Assembly (NCBI GenBank): GCA_932294295.1
Contig: OW028584.1
Location: 8,378,407-8,442,406 of the forward strand
DNA from: Alitta virens
Taxonomy: Eukaryota > Annelida > Polychaeta > Phyllodocida > Nereididae
Direction of reading: 5' to 3'
DNA: 64,000 nucleotides
This document shows, piece by piece, positions 54,502 through 64,000 of the stretch. The notes under the pieces were generated by a model that saw only the letters and a program-made list of their open reading frames with translations, was not told where the DNA came from and made no database searches. The first letter of the stretch is position 1, and each line of letters starts with the position of its first letter. Both the position numbers and the translations under genes were made by a program.

Positions 54502-55030
54502 ATGGCCATAGAGAGGCCCACTGCCATTGTTATTGGTCACAGTTTCGTACATGTCCGCTACCTCAACTTACATTTGCATGGGGAGCATGGTACTCTTGTC
54601 ACAGCCCCAAATTGTGCTCTCCCCATTACCCTAATCCAACAAACCCAGCCCATTCTTGCCATCTTGGACTTTAGTACCTACGATATTGTGTCTGAGGCTG
54701 ATCCTCTGCATATTGCAACTACTTTGTTTGATTTAGCAAACCAGCTGGTTCACCAATGCCACATTTCTCAGGTAGCCATCTTTTCCATTATCCCACGCCC
54801 TGCAACCCTTCACCAGCTGAACCCCTTCTCAATTTGCTCAACTGGCCCATAAAGTCAACCACTCAGAACTATGTGTGATGGGGAGCCTGCCATTACCTAT
54901 CATGTCCACCAGTGTTTCTGGTCCACACACCATACCTCTTGGTCCCGAGGCAGCCTTTACCCAAACACACTCACTGGCCACAGATTATATATGAGATCAC
55001 TGCACAGAGCCATCTTCCAGCTTTGATAGG
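54502..55030 (+). pseudogene. SGNH-hydrolase-like ORF of the type carried by DIRS elements, decayed
   Basis: The frame 54502-54852 begins near AIVIGHSFVHVRYL, the G-x-S-F block I expected for an SGNH-like fold. It continues with a PILAILDFSTYDI block, where such proteins have an L-D-x-G-x-N-D motif, and a QVAIFSIIPRP block. After frameshifts, 54880-55015 resembles the C-terminal part (FWSTHHT, then YMRSLHRAIF). The catalytic Ser is present, but the Asn/Asp motifs are altered. Such ORFs accompany DIRS-type tyrosine-recombinase retroelements; no RT or recombinase was found here. Confidence 0.55.
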
Positions 55031-55480
55031 GACTGCAAACAGAGTCACTACATCTGATGCTCATACGATAATCCGCCAACGTAGTAAGTTGGTCATGGAT
55101 GAGAAGGCCTCCTGGAACGACATGTCAAGATGGATGACATGACATTTGTTCAGGTGGTAGTGCCTAGAAGTCTTCAGACAGAGGTTTTGCGACAGTTGCA
55201 TGACAAGATGGGCCACCTCAGGATTGACAGGACTCTTGAACTTTTGAGAGATCGGTTCTACTTCCCCAGGATGGAGAACTTCACAACCGAGTACATCAGG
55301 AAGTGTGGTGCTTGTCTCTGGCGAAAGTCAAAAGGCCAGGTTGCGCATATGGGAAAATTGCAGTCTGTTGGTCCAATGGATCTGTTGTGTGTGGACTTCT
55401 TGTCTCTTGAGACATCCAAGGGTGGATTTTCCAATTTAACAATAAACTCTAAAATTGCCAAGAAATTAATAAAAATGTCA
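55031..55480 (+). pseudogene. Ty3/gypsy integrase N-terminal fragment
   Basis: The frame 55130-55507 encodes VVVPRSLQTEVLRQLHDKMG followed by HLRIDRTLELLRDRFYFPRM and RKCGACLWRK, the HHCC zinc-binding module of gypsy integrases (His in LHDKMGH, Cys in CGAC). Next comes MGKLQSVGPMDLLCVDF, the start of the catalytic core with its first Asp. It then ends abruptly at about 55440 in AT-rich DNA with no second Asp or Glu. The preceding 55040-55130 may continue the upstream linker. This is a small fragment abutting the DIRS-type piece. Confidence 0.8.
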
Positions 55481-55509
55481 ATTAATCAATTGAAATGTTA
55501 TCAATAACT

Positions 55510-56867
55510 TAACACATCAAATAAACTGTCAAAGTAAAATTCAAATAAAATGTCAACGGTTCATGAGCTCAGGTGTCACTGTACCAGGAACTTAGGTAAT
55601 TACATACCTGGCCTCCAATCGCCAAATTTCGATTTCGATTAATAAAGTTGACTTACAGTCTCCAAATTGAGATGAAATAGAGCTGGAGCTCTGAAAATTC
55701 CTTGATAAGTGTCCTGAACTGCAAGTAGTTCATTGCCCTCCGTTTGTTGTGATCACCACCAGTCTCCACTTGTCCATCAGTTGCAGGAACCACTGGCTTG
55801 CTCCTGAGAATATTGACCCACTTGGCCTGGGACGTCTCCCACTGTGTGTCCTTGCTGGTCCTTGGCGCTCTGGACACTCCTGGACTGGAAACTGGCACCT
55901 TCCACTCACTCAAAGATGCAAGTGTTGCTGGCTATAACCACCCTGGACCAATGCAACGCGTTGTCTTGTCTTGAATTTCAGTCAGCACACCAACACACAT
56001 GGGGGGGGGGGGGATGAACCAACTACGCTCTGCTACCATGTGGCACTCAGCACTCCAACCTTCAAGTTTTGAAGCTTTATTTCATAAATAACAGCCTGCA
56101 ACAATATGCAGTTAATTACATATAATTGCTTATATCTATATACAGCAGTACATGTATATACAATAAATTAAAAGGTGAAGTGAACTAAATTAACTATTAT
56201 TAACTCACCCGGATTGGGCTGCCATGCTTGCTGCTTCAGCCTTTCTGGCTCTCTCTCTTAGCTTGACCTAATTAACTATATTGTACTTACTAATTATTTC
56301 TAATTAGGCCATTTAGGGAATGGAAGAGTATGCACTGATAATAATAATAATAATAATAATCAGTAAAAAATAATTAATAGCATGTAAAACAGTAAACAGG
56401 AAGGTAGATGAATTAACAATATGCTATTTCCAATAAATATGATATTCTTGGTAAACTAAATATGTAATTTAATACTAATTCAAGTATGTACAGTGAACAT
56501 AAATATCATGCAATCAAGGTACATACAATTTGGTATACAATCATATAACAATAGCTAGATTTTAACCATAAATTAAGAATTAGTATCATGACTTACCTCA
56601 ATAGTATTGATACTGAGTGTTCAGAAAAATTATAGTTTTTAAAGCTCAGTATTTTAATGATTTATTGGAGAACAGTGATATCAGAAGTCCTCTGCCACCC
56701 AGCAGAAACGGCAGAGAGGTAGAATTTCCAGTTTCGGGTTTTTCATTCAGAATTTTTATTCTGCAGTCTCAATTTCAGTTAAGAATATGCAACTAGACTC
56801 AAAAACCTGATAGTGCTCTAACTGCAGACTAAACCAAACAGCGAACAAAGTTTGAGAAGTGTTTCAA
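55510..56867. other. Intergenic, nothing firm
   Basis: Contains a G12 run near 56000, an ATA-type microsatellite (56338-56361), and antisense frames at 55653-55937 with no clear domain. Confidence 0.4.
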
Positions 56868-57430
56868 TGTCAGTCTGACAGGCGGACAGGCGGGCAGGCG
56901 AACGGGCAATCGGGTGTAACACTTTCGTTTCCGGGAGCAGAACTCTAAACACTAATGCACTTACCCTAACAAAATGTTGTACAGTAATACTCGATATGGC
57001 CTAGTGGTGCCTTTCGATAGTCACACTGACATATGTTGGCTATGTTACAAAATTTTGCAAAAATAGAAAACAATTTTCTTTATGCTATTTACCTCTGAAT
57101 TATAGTATTTTCACCTTTCTAACTTCATTTTGATGTTCATTTCATGCTGATTACATAATAATGGAAAATAAAAAAAATTAAAAAAAGTTTTGTTAAATTG
57201 TGTTTTCGGAGCAGAACTCTAGCATTGATGCACTAACCCTAACAAAATTTTATATTTTATTACTCTATATAGCTTAACTGTGTATTTTGATAGTCACGTT
57301 GACATATCTCAGCTGTGTTTTAAAATATTGAGAGAAAAATTAAAAAAACAAAAAGTTCTGTTTCCAGAGCAGGACTCACACTACTGCACCTACATGCATA
57401 CAAAACTTAATAAGAATATGTCTAAAATAG
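56868..57430 (+). repeat. 'GAGCAGAACTCT' repeat family, most complete copy
   Basis: Starts GTCTGACAGGCGGACAGGCG, then modules at about 56935, 57209 and 57365, each with GAGCAGAACTCT or GAGCAGGACTCA followed by ATGCACTTACCCTAAC and CTATATAGC phrases, ending near AATATGTCTAAAATAGTGTA. It supplies the uninterrupted version of the site hit by the Helitron. Confidence 0.75.
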
Positions 57431-58032
57431 TGTAGAGATATTCTTACAACAAGCTGACACAAACAGTATTTGAGTATATAACTTTATCATTGTTTCTGCC
57501 TCAGTGCTAGCATCAAATCAAGGTTCAAGGCATTGGTGTATTTAGCTCATATGCATTTGCATTGGTCTATTTAGTTTCATAAGTGGCATATAGTTAATAA
57601 TTGTATATAGTTTATGCGACCTAGGCATATTTTCCAATTATTATACAGGTCACACTTAAATTGCTGTCCAAGGTCAAATCTATTATAAGACGAGGTGCTT
57701 GCTTGGGTTGTAGCACATGTTGTAAGTTATTTAGTAATTTAGTAATTTATATGTAAGCTACTAGCTATATGAAATACACAATTTTGTGCAGTTATATATG
57801 ATAGTTTATTTGAAGATGGTTATTCATTTATGTACATGTGTATATTTAATGATAACTAAGTTAATCATATAATTGATTCATATAAATTAGTGAGGTGACT
57901 GAAAGTTGTTCATATATATTCTTTGCAGATTCACCATATTCCGTATGGGTGCATAATGAAGCTGATCCATCTCAAAGCTTCAAGTTGTCTCCTATCTCCT
58001 CTGATAACAGTGAATAACATCGTGGTCAGCTA
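57431..58032. other. Possible 5' region of the BEL/Pao element
   Basis: AT-rich DNA before the gag frame; no LTR pair could be demonstrated by eye. Confidence 0.3.
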
Positions 58033-59336
58033 GTGGTCATCAATGAAACATCTCAAGAACATCAATTGACGTGCAACTTTAGTGACTTCGCTGCAAATCT
58101 TCAACATGACAGAGGACTTGAAAGTGATCAGACGACAATGAAAAGCTGCAGTCACAAGACATGTAAATTCAATCGCTATTTCTATGAGGTGCAGAGTAAA
58201 TATGTATGCTTGAATAGTTCCAAGAGCTGGCTTAAGAATAATGGAATAAGTGTAAAGTCAATGATGCATGCCGAAGCAAATGATAATCAAGATGCGAAAG
58301 ACACTATTGCTGATGTGAAAGGTTTTGGAAGTGGTGCCATTTGTGCTGATCTGATTAGTTCAGTCAATTTGCCAAAATTAGTGCTGTTGAAATTTAATGG
58401 TGACCCGTTAAAGTACCATTCCTTTATTGCCTCATTTGATGAAAGTGTAGATAAATTCAATGTCAATGACAAGAAGAAATTAACCCGGCTTCTGCAATAT
58501 ACGACAGGCAAGGCACATGAGGCAATAAGTTCTTGTATTCTGATGGAAGGTCATAGTGGCTACAAACATGTACGTGAACTGCTGCTCCAACAGTTTGGAA
58601 ATAATCATCTTGTTACCGAACGTCTAGTCCACAACTTCCTGAATGGAAAGGATGTCAAATCTTCAGAAGATTTACTTCAACTTTCCGATGACTTGAGTAG
58701 TTGTCAAATTACATTGAAGCAGAATGGCTTACAGGAAGTTTAGAGCCAAACAGCCATTGTCAAGATCGCGAATCGGCTGAAAAAATTCTTGAAGAATTAA
58801 TGGAAGAGGAAGGCCATGAAGATAAAGATGGATTCTGACCGTTACCCTACGTTTGATGAGTTTGTAAAGTTCATCGTGAAAGTGTCCATGGAAGAAACTG
58901 ATCCAGTCAATGGGGATCTAGGAAAAAGTTCTGGTGTAAATGACTTTTTAAAGTCAAAGAAATCCAGTCGGTTTGTTGGCAATGCTGTAGAGAAGGTACA
59001 AAGATATTTATGTATTATCTGTAAGCGCAATCATAAACTGTTTTACTGTGATCAATTCAAAGCTAGGAAACCTCCAGAAAGATTAGAGTTTGCCAGGAGT
59101 TTGTGAAAATTGTTTACTTGCAAATCACGTCACAGAGCAGTGTCGCAAGAACACCGTTTGAACTGTCCCAGGGTGGTAAAAAGCACACACAGTTTGTAAA
59201 TCCTATTCAGCGTGACAGTTTAAATCAGTCAAATAGTGTAACCAATGTGCGATTGATCAATACAAATATTGCCACTGGCAGTGATGTTCACTTGCCTGTG
59301 GTTAGCGTAACTGTAAATGGACAAATTGATACATGA
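58033..59336 (+). pseudogene. BEL/Pao gag region (DUF1759, zinc knuckle)
   Basis: The frame 58033-58743 contains LPKLVLLKFNGDPLKYHSFI and a later LLLQQFGNNHLVTERLV, the DUF1759 capsid-like region of Pao retrotransposons. After a stop and frameshift, 58816-59106 continues with FDEFVKFI and CIICKRNHKLFYCDQF, a CCHC-type knuckle. The next frame (59103-59336) leads into LPVVSVTVNGQIDT, just before the expected aspartic-protease active site, where an extra base disrupts the A-L-L-D-S-G phase (about 59338-59352). It is a single element with pol downstream. Stops and shifts make it a dead copy. Confidence 0.8.
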
Positions 59337-59352
59337 GCATTACATTGATTCT

Positions 59353-60079
59353 CTTAAAATGACTCAATCTGCTGTTACTTATTCACTGAGTCAGAATTTA
59401 TTCTCATCTTAAAGACAAATTCGGGTATCATCAGTGCCATACTGTGTAGATCGTCATAACCACAAGTGTGCCTTCTTGTGAGAATTACGAAAAGCGCCGT
59501 TGCAATGGTTTCTTGCAGCATTTCAGTATAATCTTTCACTTTCAAGCATGGACAAAAACACAAATGGCACTCCAGTCGCCTCTGCGGTTTTCTGTTATTT
59601 TGGGAGTTAATTTCTAGAACTAGCACATATTTTATAGTCTACTTTTATGTTTTATTTATGAAAATAAGTGTTATACCCAGTAAAAATGTCCCATATATAA
59701 TTTATATGCAAGAACTAACCATCAAATCAATTTCGTTTTTAACACCAGGGGGCCAGATGCAGTTGGACAAACATTCAATGCCATACAGCTTCATTATATT
59801 GATGATTACCTTCCTTCTTTTTTTTCCTAAAATATGTTGGGATAATTTAACTTAGTATTCACACAATAGTGGTAAAAAAACCAGTGGTGAAAATGTATTT
59901 AAACCCATTCTTATGCTTGGAAACATATTATTTTCAATTTTCTCATTGAATAAACATGCAATTGGTATTTGTCAGACACATTTTTTTAAACTATGGTGAC
60001 CCCCCATTTTTCTTTTATTATTTTTAACAAGAACACTTGTTTTAACTTTGTACAAAATTCCATGGCATTCTCAGTAGTA
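59353..60079. other. Decayed or foreign DNA within the BEL/Pao element
   Basis: Between the protease start and the downstream pol blocks, only faint protein similarity persists to about 59600. The AT-rich stretch 59640-60080 has no recognised coding and may be an insertion. Confidence 0.35.
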
Positions 60080-61620
60080 GAACTGAATACCCACATTTGT
60101 CTTGAAGGGTTTGCAGTTCGTGGCTGGAGGTCAATGAGTAGGTCTTCTCATTAGCCAAGACAATGCCTCAAACCCCTGGAGGTCAGAAAAGGAAAATTTG
60201 GTGAACCCTATGCTTGCAAAACGCTTATTGGATGGTCAATTAATGGACCTGACAGAGGGGGTATGAAGGTCAGTAAGAGTGTGATTTCGCATTTTATCTG
60301 TACGATGTCTGTTGATTATGATGTTTACAAATTGTGGAACTTGAAGAATGAAGGTTTGCCAATTCACCATTGAGTTTGTCGGTTGACGATCAGAAAGTCA
60401 TAGATTTATGGGATAGTGAAGTCAAGGTGGTTGATGGGCATTACCAGTTACCTATTCCATGGAAAGATAATGTTGAAGTTCCTAACAATTTTGTTGTTGC
60501 AAAGTCTCACTTGAATTCTCTCAAAAGTAGTCTGAATGAAGAGATTGATAAATTACTTGTTAATGGGTATGCAGAAACCGTACCCAGTGAAGAGATTGGT
60601 GCTGGTGATGGAGTGTGGTATCTTCCCCACCAAGCAGTCATAAATGATAAAAAACTGTAAAAGTTAAGGATCGTCTTTGATTGTCTCAGTTCCGTGGAGA
60701 GTCTCTCCATGACAAATGTCGACAAGGCCCAGATTTTATCAACAAGTTATTGCATATTCTGCTCCGGTTTCGTGAACATCAATTCTGTACTATCAGGTGA
60801 GCAAGGATCCAGTAGATAGAGATGTTTTGCGGTTTGTTTGGTATGATGACAAAGGTGACTCGGTTCACTATAGGATGACCTGCCATGTCTTTGGGGATGG
60901 ATAATACTGACGTTGATCCAGTGATTTCTGACACTGTGTTGAAGCACTTTTATGTCGATGACGGTCTTAAGTCTGTAATAACTGTTGATGAGGCTGTGAA
61001 GATCATAACAGATACCACATCTTTGTTGCAGACTGGAGGTTTCAGTCTCACCAAATTTGCAGCTAATCACCAGAGTGTCTTGGATTGTGTTCCAGTGGAG
61101 GAGTGAGCTAAAGAAGTCAAGCAACTTGATTTAAATTATTGTGGTAAAGCTCTAGGTATTTAGTGTAGCATCAATGATGATGAATTTTACTTTTTGTTGA
61201 ATGTTGATCACGAAATTAAGGTTACAAGAAAGTCTATGTTGAGTACAGCGGCTTCAATTTATGATCCTTTGGGTTTCAGGTTTTTTTTTTCAGAATGCAA
61301 CTAGATTAAAGCTTGGATGGGATGATATAGTACCAATTGATTTGAAGAACAGATGGGTCAACTGGATTGAGAGTCTCGGTATACTGTCCAATCTTAGGAG
61401 AAGTCGATGTGCGAAACCCAGTTTCTTAGATGACTTAGTCATGAACACTTCATCACTCTAGTGATAGTAGTGAACGGGCTTATGGAGCTTGTAGTTACCT
61501 TCGTTGTGTGAATAAAAATGATCATATCCACACAGTTTTGCTGCTTAGTAAAAACAAAGTTACTCCCATTAATTCTGTAACAATTCCGCGTCTGAAACTG
61601 CAAGCAGCTGAGTGAGCAGT
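60080..61620 (+). pseudogene. BEL/Pao pol: RT, A17-type and RNase H-like region, decayed
   Basis: Blocks in order: PYACKTLIGWSINGPD (about 60208-60255); DGHYQLPIPWK (60436-60468); VWYLPHQAVI (60615-60645); RIVFDCLSS after a stop; FYVDDGLKS with the catalytic YVDD (60947-60973); STAASIYDPLGF (61243-61278); KLGWDDIVP; and ERAYGACSYLR (61470-61502) with VTIPRLKLQAAE (61578-61613). The segment carrying the first catalytic Asp of RT is deleted near 60790. Multiple frameshifts and stops occur. No integrase follows; the sequence changes family at about 61630. Confidence 0.85.
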
Positions 61621-61634
61621 TGTTGCGTGAACAG

Positions 61635-62200
61635 TTGAGTCTTGATGTGATATCAAGGGATTTAAGAAAGCAATCGAAAAAGTCAAGAATTGGTCAGAGA
61701 AGACATGGCACGCCCAGCTTGAGGACAAAGTTGAACCAGCTGGGACACATGCTCACTGGGCAATTGACCACTGCAATGATCACGCTCAGGTACTACGTCA
61801 ATTTCTGGCATCAATTCCCCAACATTATTCAGATGACCACAGCACTTGCCATGAAACTTCATGTTGCAGGATCCAGCCTGACTATGGACATTCCAGGAAA
61901 CCCATAACAAATGCCAAAGTGAAAGAACTGTTGACCAAGGCTGTGACAACGTCAACATTACATCGGTCACCAGAGGACTTTGAACACATCCCATGTTGAA
62001 TCGTTCAACAATGTTTGAACATGTTTCACAACAAATGAATATACTACTCTGATGAGGAATACCTGGCCCGTTCCTACATTGCAGTGATCTACTGGAATGA
62101 AAACACTTGCAGAGACCACAATTCGGTTTGGAAATCTTCGGTAACTTCAGCAGCTACAAGAGCTGCTCGTCAAAAAAAAAACGTCAAAAAACATACATTA
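61635..62200 (+). pseudogene. Fragment of an unrecognised transposon-like protein fused to the BEL remnant
   Basis: A mostly open reading (with one early shift) gives DVISRDLRKAIEKVKNWSEK, then HAHWAIDHCNDHAQVLRQFL, HYSDDHSTCHETSCCRIQPD, SRKPITNAKVKELLTKAV, and later SDEEYLARSYIAVIYWNEN. It has a distinct Cys/His cluster (CxxH, CC), unlike the Pao proteins. It reads as part of a larger conserved protein, perhaps a transposase, but no family is named with confidence. Stops near 61998 and 62016 show decay. It begins where the Pao integrase would be expected. Confidence 0.5.
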
Positions 62201-62639
62201 ATTTTTTGCAGAAATGTGTGAGACTGCCACACTATTTCATTGCGTGAATGAAATGACCAGAAGAATGAACTGTATACAATTGTCTGTGTTTGTAGCCAAA
62301 TAAATGTATTTTGTTTAATTTTGTAACTCTTTATAGAATGTGTGCCGGCCGATAAGTTGTGTGATTTTCATTAATTTTTGTTACCTACATGTTAGAATAT
62401 ATCATTCACTGCTGATAAAGGTTCGTTATAAATGAAATATCTCAATTTGAAAATTGTGCATGTATACATGATATCTTAATTGTGTATTATATATAATAAT
62501 AACATTCTACTGTATAAACAAGTTATCAGATGAAGTATGCTGTACTTATATAAAAGTGCATTATAATCCAATTCAGTCACACAAGAAATAATTTGATTTG
62601 CGTGCATATCAGGTGCTCACTCAGGCCCATGTTATGTTG
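62201..62639. other. Intergenic, nothing recognised
   Basis: AT-rich DNA between two oppositely oriented coding fragments. Confidence 0.4.
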
Positions 62640-62644
62640 TGGTT

Positions 62645-62953
62645 ACCAGTTGGATCCCTCTGGGCGGTCGTACATGGCCACTTCGTTAGTAAGGGCATTG
62701 TCCGTACCAGCCATGTACTCAGCCTCAATGTGTACTAAGTGTGATTCCAAAATTGTCTCCAGGCAGACTTCTTTATAGAACCCAGACTGGCTGCATTAGC
62801 GAGGCGAGTGTAGTGGCTGGGCCTCATACCTCTAAACATCAAGCCATGGAGGACCTTTTCATTGACAAAGTACTTGCCATTCCGAAGCCTTGAAGATGAT
62901 GCCCACCAGAATTTGTGACACATCCTGCCAGGTCGCTTACAGTTCAGCTGCAC
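62645..62953 (-). pseudogene. Unrecognised conserved-looking coding fragment
   Basis: The minus strand from 62953 reads LNCKRPGRMCHKFWWASSSR and NGKYFVNEKVLHGLMFRGMR, then SHYTRLANAASLG. After a one-base shift near 62783 it continues FYKEVCLETILESHLVHIEA, EYMAGTDNALTNEVAMYDRP and EGSNW to a TAA at about 62652-62650. The smooth continuation across the shift suggests a once-intact protein. An AG (GGTGCAG) precedes the start and could be a splice acceptor. Function and family are unknown; it may be another exon of the mobile element represented at 61635-62200, in inverted orientation. Confidence 0.45.
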
Positions 62954-62959
62954 CAGGGC

Positions 62960-64000
62960 TGCATTTCCTCACCTTTGGATCTTGCTGATCATCATTTGAC
63001 TCTTGCATCCTCGGGCGTGATCGTGAACTTGATTTACCAGTTTCTGCATAGACAATTTTGTTGTCATGTATACAAGGCATTTTTCTTCACCTCGATCACT
63101 CGGTTGGTCCATTGTCTGAAATATGAAAAGAGGACATATGAATGAAAGTACAAGCACGTCCACACTTATATTTTCTTCAACATTTATTTAGCTCATTCAT
63201 ATTTTGGCACTTCAGCAGGAGCTTCAATTATCATACGTACATACACTCTAAGAAGAGATTGTCTGTTTTCAGACAAATAGCAATAAATAATATGTAATCA
63301 TAGTAATGAAGAAAAATTTGGAAAATTAATATTTTCCCAAACCCTCCATATCTAAGCTGTTATTGTACTTACATGCATGCCATTTTGTTATGACATGACT
63401 AAATTATAGCACTTTTACTTTCTGAACCTAATTTTACATGTATTTCATACTGGTTTCAAAATAATTGAAAAAATAAATATAATTTTGGAAAATTTAAGTG
63501 TTTATATGTATGCTTTGAAATTGTATAACTTCATTGGTCCATTGTCTTTTATCATCCTTAATAAGTCAAGTTATTCTGGAAATATTTTGCCTAGTGTAGC
63601 CTAGATATATACCAAATCAAGGACACCAATTCATTTGACAATCCTGCTAATATCCATGGAAATAACGGACTGGGCAATATGATGCACTTCATTAAAGTAA
63701 ATATTTATAAAATTAATAAAGATTTCTCATATATATCTATCTATATTTGCATGCATTTTCTCATTTAAAATGCCTTTCAATTATAATTAAGTGCCCTTTT
63801 GAATAATACAAAAAAATATACAGTGTGCTAACATCAACAACCATGGAAAGGGCCAACAATAAAAATTGTCAATTACAATCCCAAGAGCAATTGTGTGCAG
63901 GGGCAGAACTTGTTTTTTATTTCATTGTGCGATATATAGATATAGACTCCTAATAACTTTCAGAATACATAATTTAATGATATCGTTGAAATTTGCATAT
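62960..64000. other. Intergenic, nothing recognised
   Basis: AT-rich DNA to the window end. Short antisense frames at 62915-63163 have no domain. Confidence 0.4.

Overview
The window looks like gene-poor, AT-rich nuclear DNA of a metazoan, most likely a marine invertebrate. Reasons: a multi-pass class A GPCR encoded mostly in one exon, GT-AG splice signals, no bacterial operon structure, and a dense mixture of tRNA-derived SINEs, LINE, Ty3/gypsy, BEL/Pao, DIRS-type, Tc1, hAT and Helitron remnants. A gypsy fragment with integrase upstream of reverse transcriptase (Gmr1-like order, first described in deuterostomes) weakly favours a deuterostome. The species cannot be named from the sequence alone.

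Host genes. The clearest is a peptide-type GPCR on the minus strand (exon 43407-44421), which ends at a strong GTAAGT donor; a short candidate last exon lies 121 bp downstream (43221-43285). A second minus-strand host gene is inferred from an internal exon (28213-28325) and a terminal exon (20498-20722) whose splice phases agree; it would end in a Glu/Lys-rich tail and its family is not recognised. Weaker exon candidates are an EBP/EXPERA-like piece at 3604-3709 (-), a CpG-rich first-exon-like piece at 13458-13498 (-), and a promoter/first-exon-like block at 48901-49009 (+).

Mobile elements, left to right: inverted-repeat element 2285-2590; tandem and palindromic repeats 4981-7146; a repeat family with an internal CTAT microsatellite (7219-7640 and 10647-11050); an element with a 21-bp minisatellite (8555-8925) whose right end recurs at 52761-52980; a foldback element 9241-10580; LINE endonuclease piece 11424; a hAT element 13547-14518 with a nested SINE; LINE RT remnant 18225-19245; hAT MITE 20774-21067; TIR elements 22456 and 37291-37833; Gmr1-like gypsy 24037-25060 (-); a Helitron with both ends visible (29363-31213) nested in an older repeat; Tc1 remnant (-) near 36 kb; a 122-bp tandem array at 41 kb; LINE tail 42398-42688 (-); DIRS-type SGNH and gypsy integrase pieces 54502-55500; and a decayed BEL/Pao element 58033-61620 joined to a fragment of another transposon-like gene.

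Almost every open frame outside the GPCR and the two host exons is either repeat-derived or too short to support. Family names are by eye from motifs; no database search was run.
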